A stretch of DNA of 7,714 bases, taken from positions 1 to 7,714 of the forward strand of contig JACMMM010000275.1 in NCBI GenBank assembly GCA_014379065.1, read 5' to 3'. The notes under the pieces are model-generated. The model saw only the letters and a program-made list of their open reading frames with translations, ran no database searches and was not told the DNA's origin. Shown here piece after piece: positions 5,756 to 7,714 of the stretch. This stretch comes from Saprospiraceae bacterium (lineage in GTDB: Bacteria > Bacteroidota > Bacteroidia > Chitinophagales > Saprospiraceae). The translations under genes and the position numbers were made by a program. Positions within the stretch are counted from its first letter, which is position 1. Each line of letters opens with the position of its first letter.

Positions 5756-6964
5756 ATGTCCAAAGTCCTCATCATCGGCGCAGGCGGCGTAGGCCGCGTA
5801 GTTGCCTACAAATGCGCCCAGCACCGCGATGTGTTTGGCGAAATCATGCTCGCTTCGCGCACCAAATCAAAATGCGATACCATTGCCGATGCCATACATA
5901 CAGCGTATGGGGGCAAAAAAATAGAAACTGCCCGCGTTGATGCCGATAATGTGGCAGAAACAGTAGCCCTCATCCGGCAATTTCAGCCCGACTTGCTCAT
6001 CAACGTCGCACTGCCCTACCAAGACCTGCCGCTCATGGATGCCTGCCTCGAAACCGGCACGAATTACATGGACACAGCCAACTATGAACCGAAGGATGTA
6101 GCCAAGTTCGAGTATTCCTGGCAGTGGGCCTACCAAGACCGTTTCCGCGAAAAAGGCATCATGGCATTGCTGGGATGCGGTTTTGACCCAGGTGTAACTT
6201 CGGTATATACTGCTTACGCTGCCAAGCATTACTTCGACGAAATCCATGAACTCGACATCGTTGATGCAAATGCGGGCAACCACGGCAAGGCATTCGCCAC
6301 AAACTTTAACCCCGAGATCAATATTCGGGAAGTGACCCAACGCGGCAAATACTGGCAAAACGGTCAGTGGATCGAGACCGAGCCGCACGAAATCTGGAAA
6401 GACATTAACTACCCGGAAATCGGCCCTAAGCGCTCGTACTTGATTTACCACGAAGAACTTGAAAGCCTTGTGAAAAACTTCCCCACGCTGCGCCGCGCAA
6501 GGTTTTGGATGACTTTCGGGCAGGAATACCTGACGCACCTGCGCGTGATCCAGAACATCGGCATGGCAGGCATTGAACCAGTCAAATTCAAGGGCATGGA
6601 CATTATTCCCCTCGAATTTTTGAAGGCCGTGCTTCCTGCACCCGAAGACTTGGGCGAGAACTATACAGGATTCACCAGTATCGGTTGTCGCATCAAAGGT
6701 CTGAAGGACGGAAAAGAGCGCACCTATTACGTTTGGAACAATTGCTCCCACGTAGAAGCGTATAAGGAAACCGGTACACAGGCGGTTAGTTATACCACGG
6801 GAGTACCCGCCATGATCGGTGCTCGTATGATTTTAGAGGAGAAGTGGGCGGGGAAAGGTGTTTTCAACGTAGAAAATATGAATCCAGATCCATTTATGGA
6901 ACGCCTCAATGCAGACGGGCTTCCTTGGCACGAAAAGGTGGATATTGATCTGGAAATGGACTGA
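5756..6964 (+). CDS. Carboxynorspermidine/carboxyspermidine dehydrogenase (saccharopine dehydrogenase family)
   Basis: This 402-residue enzyme belongs to the saccharopine reductase-like family and closely resembles the carboxynorspermidine synthases (EC 1.5.1.43) of Vibrio and Bacteroidota. In that pathway it condenses L-aspartate semialdehyde with putrescine or 1,3-diaminopropane and reduces the imine with NADPH. The product is then decarboxylated by NspC to spermidine or norspermidine. The N-terminus is a Rossmann fold with GAGGVG at 8-13 and ASRT at 33-36, where Arg35 is placed to bind the NADPH phosphate. Further family motifs are LPYQDLPLMDACLETG (86-101), YMDTANYE (104-111), LGCGFDPGVTSVY (139-151), and TTGVPAMIGA (347-356) near the C-terminus. 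The length is normal and no motif is broken. It stands alone: the nspC decarboxylase is not in this window. The ATG at 5756 puts the first Rossmann strand at the right place. A lysine-pathway saccharopine dehydrogenase is the alternative, but the sequence fits the polyamine type better. Confidence 0.88.
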   Translation: MSKVLIIGAGGVGRVVAYKCAQHRDVFGEIMLASRTKSKCDTIADAIHTAYGGKKIETARVDADNVAETVALIRQFQPDLLINVALPYQDLPLMDACLETGTNYMDTANYEPKDVAKFEYSWQWAYQDRFREKGIMALLGCGFDPGVTSVYTAYAAKHYFDEIHELDIVDANAGNHGKAFATNFNPEINIREVTQRGKYWQNGQWIETEPHEIWKDINYPEIGPKRSYLIYHEELESLVKNFPTLRRARFWMTFGQEYLTHLRVIQNIGMAGIEPVKFKGMDIIPLEFLKAVLPAPEDLGENYTGFTSIGCRIKGLKDGKERTYYVWNNCSHVEAYKETGTQAVSYTTGVPAMIGARMILEEKWAGKGVFNVENMNPDPFMERLNADGLPWHEKVDIDLEMD

Positions 6965-6965
6965 T

Positions 6966-7023
6966 GGACTTTTGGACGCTAGATTCTAGACGTTGGATTT
7001 CCAGAGTCTAACGTCCAAAGTCC
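6966..7023. repeat. Imperfect palindrome built of heptads after the polyamine gene
   Basis: The segment starts one base after the stop codon. It divides into units of 7 or 8: GGACTTTT, GGACGCT, AGATTCT, AGACGTT, GGATTTCC, AGAGTCT, AACGTCC and AAAGTCC. The left half pairs with the right half. GGACTTT-T-GGACG (6966-6978) faces CGTCCAAAGTCC (7012-7023) with one bulge, and the inner TAGATTCTAGA faces TCCAGAGTCTA with two imperfect positions. The stem is about 20 pairs around a loop near 6991-7000. It may end transcription from the polyamine gene, but no T-run follows. Confidence 0.6.
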
Positions 7024-7025
7024 CC

Positions 7026-7062
7026 AAAAAAGCGGCCTCCAAACTTACGCTTGGAAGCCGCT
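7026..7062 (-). terminator. Intrinsic terminator of the histone-like gene
   Basis: On the minus strand AGCGGC (7062-7057) and TTCCAA (7056-7051) pair with TTGGA and GCCGCT (7042-7031), with one mismatch (7056 against 7037) and an 8-base loop (7043-7050). Six T follow at the base of the stem (7031-7026). It begins 38 bases after the stop codon at 7101. On the other strand no T-run follows, so it acts leftward. Confidence 0.85.
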
Positions 7063-7100
7063 CAATGTTGATTGATTTCGATCTATTTATCTGCGTGTTA

Positions 7101-7714
7101 CTACTTTTTTGCCCGTGCTTCCCGTGCTTTGGCCAAAGCCTGTTCACGAGTTAGTTTGGGTGCGTTCGGATCCTTTTTAGGTTTAGCCGATTGGCCTTTT
7201 GCCGCGCGGTTGGCAGCGGCAGCGGCACGGGCTTTTTCCATTACTTCAGCGCGGGAGAGTTTCGGAGCGGAAGCTTTAGTGGCTTTTTCAGCAGCAACTT
7301 CTTCGGCGCTACGACGGGCACGCTTGGGTTTTTCAGGCGCAGCCTTTTTCGGGGCGGTGGCGGCTTTGGCGGCGCGGTTAGCAGCGGCGGCGGCACGAGC
7401 CTTTTCCATTACCTCGGCGCGAGAAAGTTTCGGAGCGGCAGCCTTGGCGGCTTTTGCCGCAGCAACTGCTGGGTTAGGCTTACGACCTGGCTTGCCCTTT
7501 TCTGCGGTGGCCTTTTTAGGCTTAGCCGATTGACCTTTTGCTGCGCGGTTGGCAGCAGCGGCGGCACGAGCCTTTTCCATTACCTCGGCACGGGAGAGTT
7601 TCGGAGCAGCTGCCTTGGCGGCTTTTGCCGCAGCAACTGCTGGGTTAGGCTTACGACCTGGCTTGCCCTTTTCTGCGGTGGCCTTTTTAGGCTTAGCCGA
7701 TTGACCTTTTGCTG
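7101..7714 (-). CDS. Lys/Ala-rich repeat protein, histone H1-like (N-terminus outside window)
   Basis: The frame is open from the stop at 7101 to the right edge. The ATG at 7578-7580 lies inside a repeat, so it is not a credible start and the gene is partial. The visible 203 or so residues form a chain of units, each with KLSRAEVMEKARAAAAANRA and a basic linker. A typical 57-residue unit has 21 Ala, 11 Lys, 4 Arg and only 3 acidic residues. The linkers hold SAKPKK, KPGRKPNP (loosely AT-hook-like) and KRARRS. The last unit ends in DPNAPKLTREQALAKAREARAKK, without the AT-hook-like part. Such low-complexity basic proteins resemble bacterial histone H1-like proteins (Hc1 type), which bind and compact DNA without sequence preference. 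No signal peptide can be judged, since the N-terminus is missing. It could also be the basic tail of a larger nucleic-acid-binding protein. DNA compaction is inferred from composition only. Confidence 0.75.
   Translation of the reverse strand, partial: AKGQSAKPKKATAEKGKPGRKPNPAVAAAKAAKAAAPKLSRAEVMEKARAAAAANRAAKGQSAKPKKATAEKGKPGRKPNPAVAAAKAAKAAAPKLSRAEVMEKARAAAAANRAAKAATAPKKAAPEKPKRARRSAEEVAAEKATKASAPKLSRAEVMEKARAAAAANRAAKGQSAKPKKDPNAPKLTREQALAKAREARAKK
7410..7714 (-). repeat. Near-identical 171-bp tandem repeat inside the histone-like gene
   Basis: Bases 7441-7543 and 7612-7714 are identical over 103 bp, offset by 171 bp (57 codons), and the match runs to the window edge. The flanking 7410-7440 differs from 7581-7611 by only a few silent changes. 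Two older, diverged units follow at 7242-7409 (56 codons) and 7104-7241 (the last 46 codons). The near identity of the outer copies points to recent duplication or gene conversion. Confidence 0.9.

Noticed and set aside
5867..6751. Minus-strand open frame (294 codons) opposite the polyamine gene
   Set aside because: The plus-strand gene is a clear family member along its whole length. The opposite frame shows no motif.
7104..7180. HMG-box-like KKDPNAPK string
   Set aside because: Only these few residues match. The rest of an HMG box, with its aromatic residues, is missing.
7072..7533. Plus-strand Ala-rich open frame with repeats
   Set aside because: Its repeats are the complement of the histone-like repeats. 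The minus strand has the matching intrinsic terminator 38 bases after its stop, which fixes the true direction.
7410..7714. CRISPR array
   Set aside because: The repeats are 171 bp, contiguous, in frame and protein-coding, with no spacers.

Overview
The window looks like a chromosomal segment of a Bacteroidota member, most likely of the Saprospiria/Lewinella/Haliscomenobacter kind. The reasons are a very large secreted protein ending in a type IX secretion (T9SS) type B sorting domain, SprB-like repeats, promoters of the Bacteroidota TTTG / TAnnTTTG type, a general lack of Shine-Dalgarno sites, and a carboxy(nor)spermidine dehydrogenase of the type this phylum uses for spermidine synthesis. 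The family-level placement is an inference from gene content, not from a marker gene.

Layout, left to right. 1-121: a C/A-rich degenerate repeat, then a strong intrinsic terminator facing left. 122-802 (-): a Crp/Fnr-family regulator. 803-1049: a divergent regulatory region with a good promoter for the regulator, an Fnr-like box at its predicted start site, and a weaker rightward promoter. 1050-4520 (+): a 1156-residue T9SS cargo protein built of Ig-like repeats. 4521-4649: a long palindrome made of 8-bp units between two convergent genes. 4650-5546 (-): a DapA/N-acetylneuraminate lyase superfamily enzyme that lacks the residues expected of a true dihydrodipicolinate synthase. 5547-5755: a divergent promoter region with short tandem repeats. 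5756-6964 (+): carboxy(nor)spermidine dehydrogenase. 6965-7100: a heptad-built palindrome and a second leftward intrinsic terminator. 7101-7714 (-): the C-terminal part of a Lys/Ala-rich, histone H1-like repeat protein whose start lies beyond the right edge.

The genes alternate in direction and each has its own promoter and/or terminator, so I see no operon. They look like independent housekeeping and surface genes: a global-type regulator, a surface or secreted adhesin-like protein, a small-molecule lyase, polyamine synthesis, and a DNA-compaction protein. No gap between genes exceeds about 250 bp. No RNA gene, CRISPR array, insertion sequence or defence gene is visible.

No clearly new multi-gene system is present. 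The most unusual signal lies outside the genes: four of the five intergenic stretches carry degenerate repeats with a 7-8 bp period, and in two of them the repeats form long palindromes directly behind a stop codon. Other points worth a look are the altered active site of the DapA-like enzyme, the near-identical 171-bp tandem repeats in the histone-like gene, and a possible autoregulatory Fnr box.
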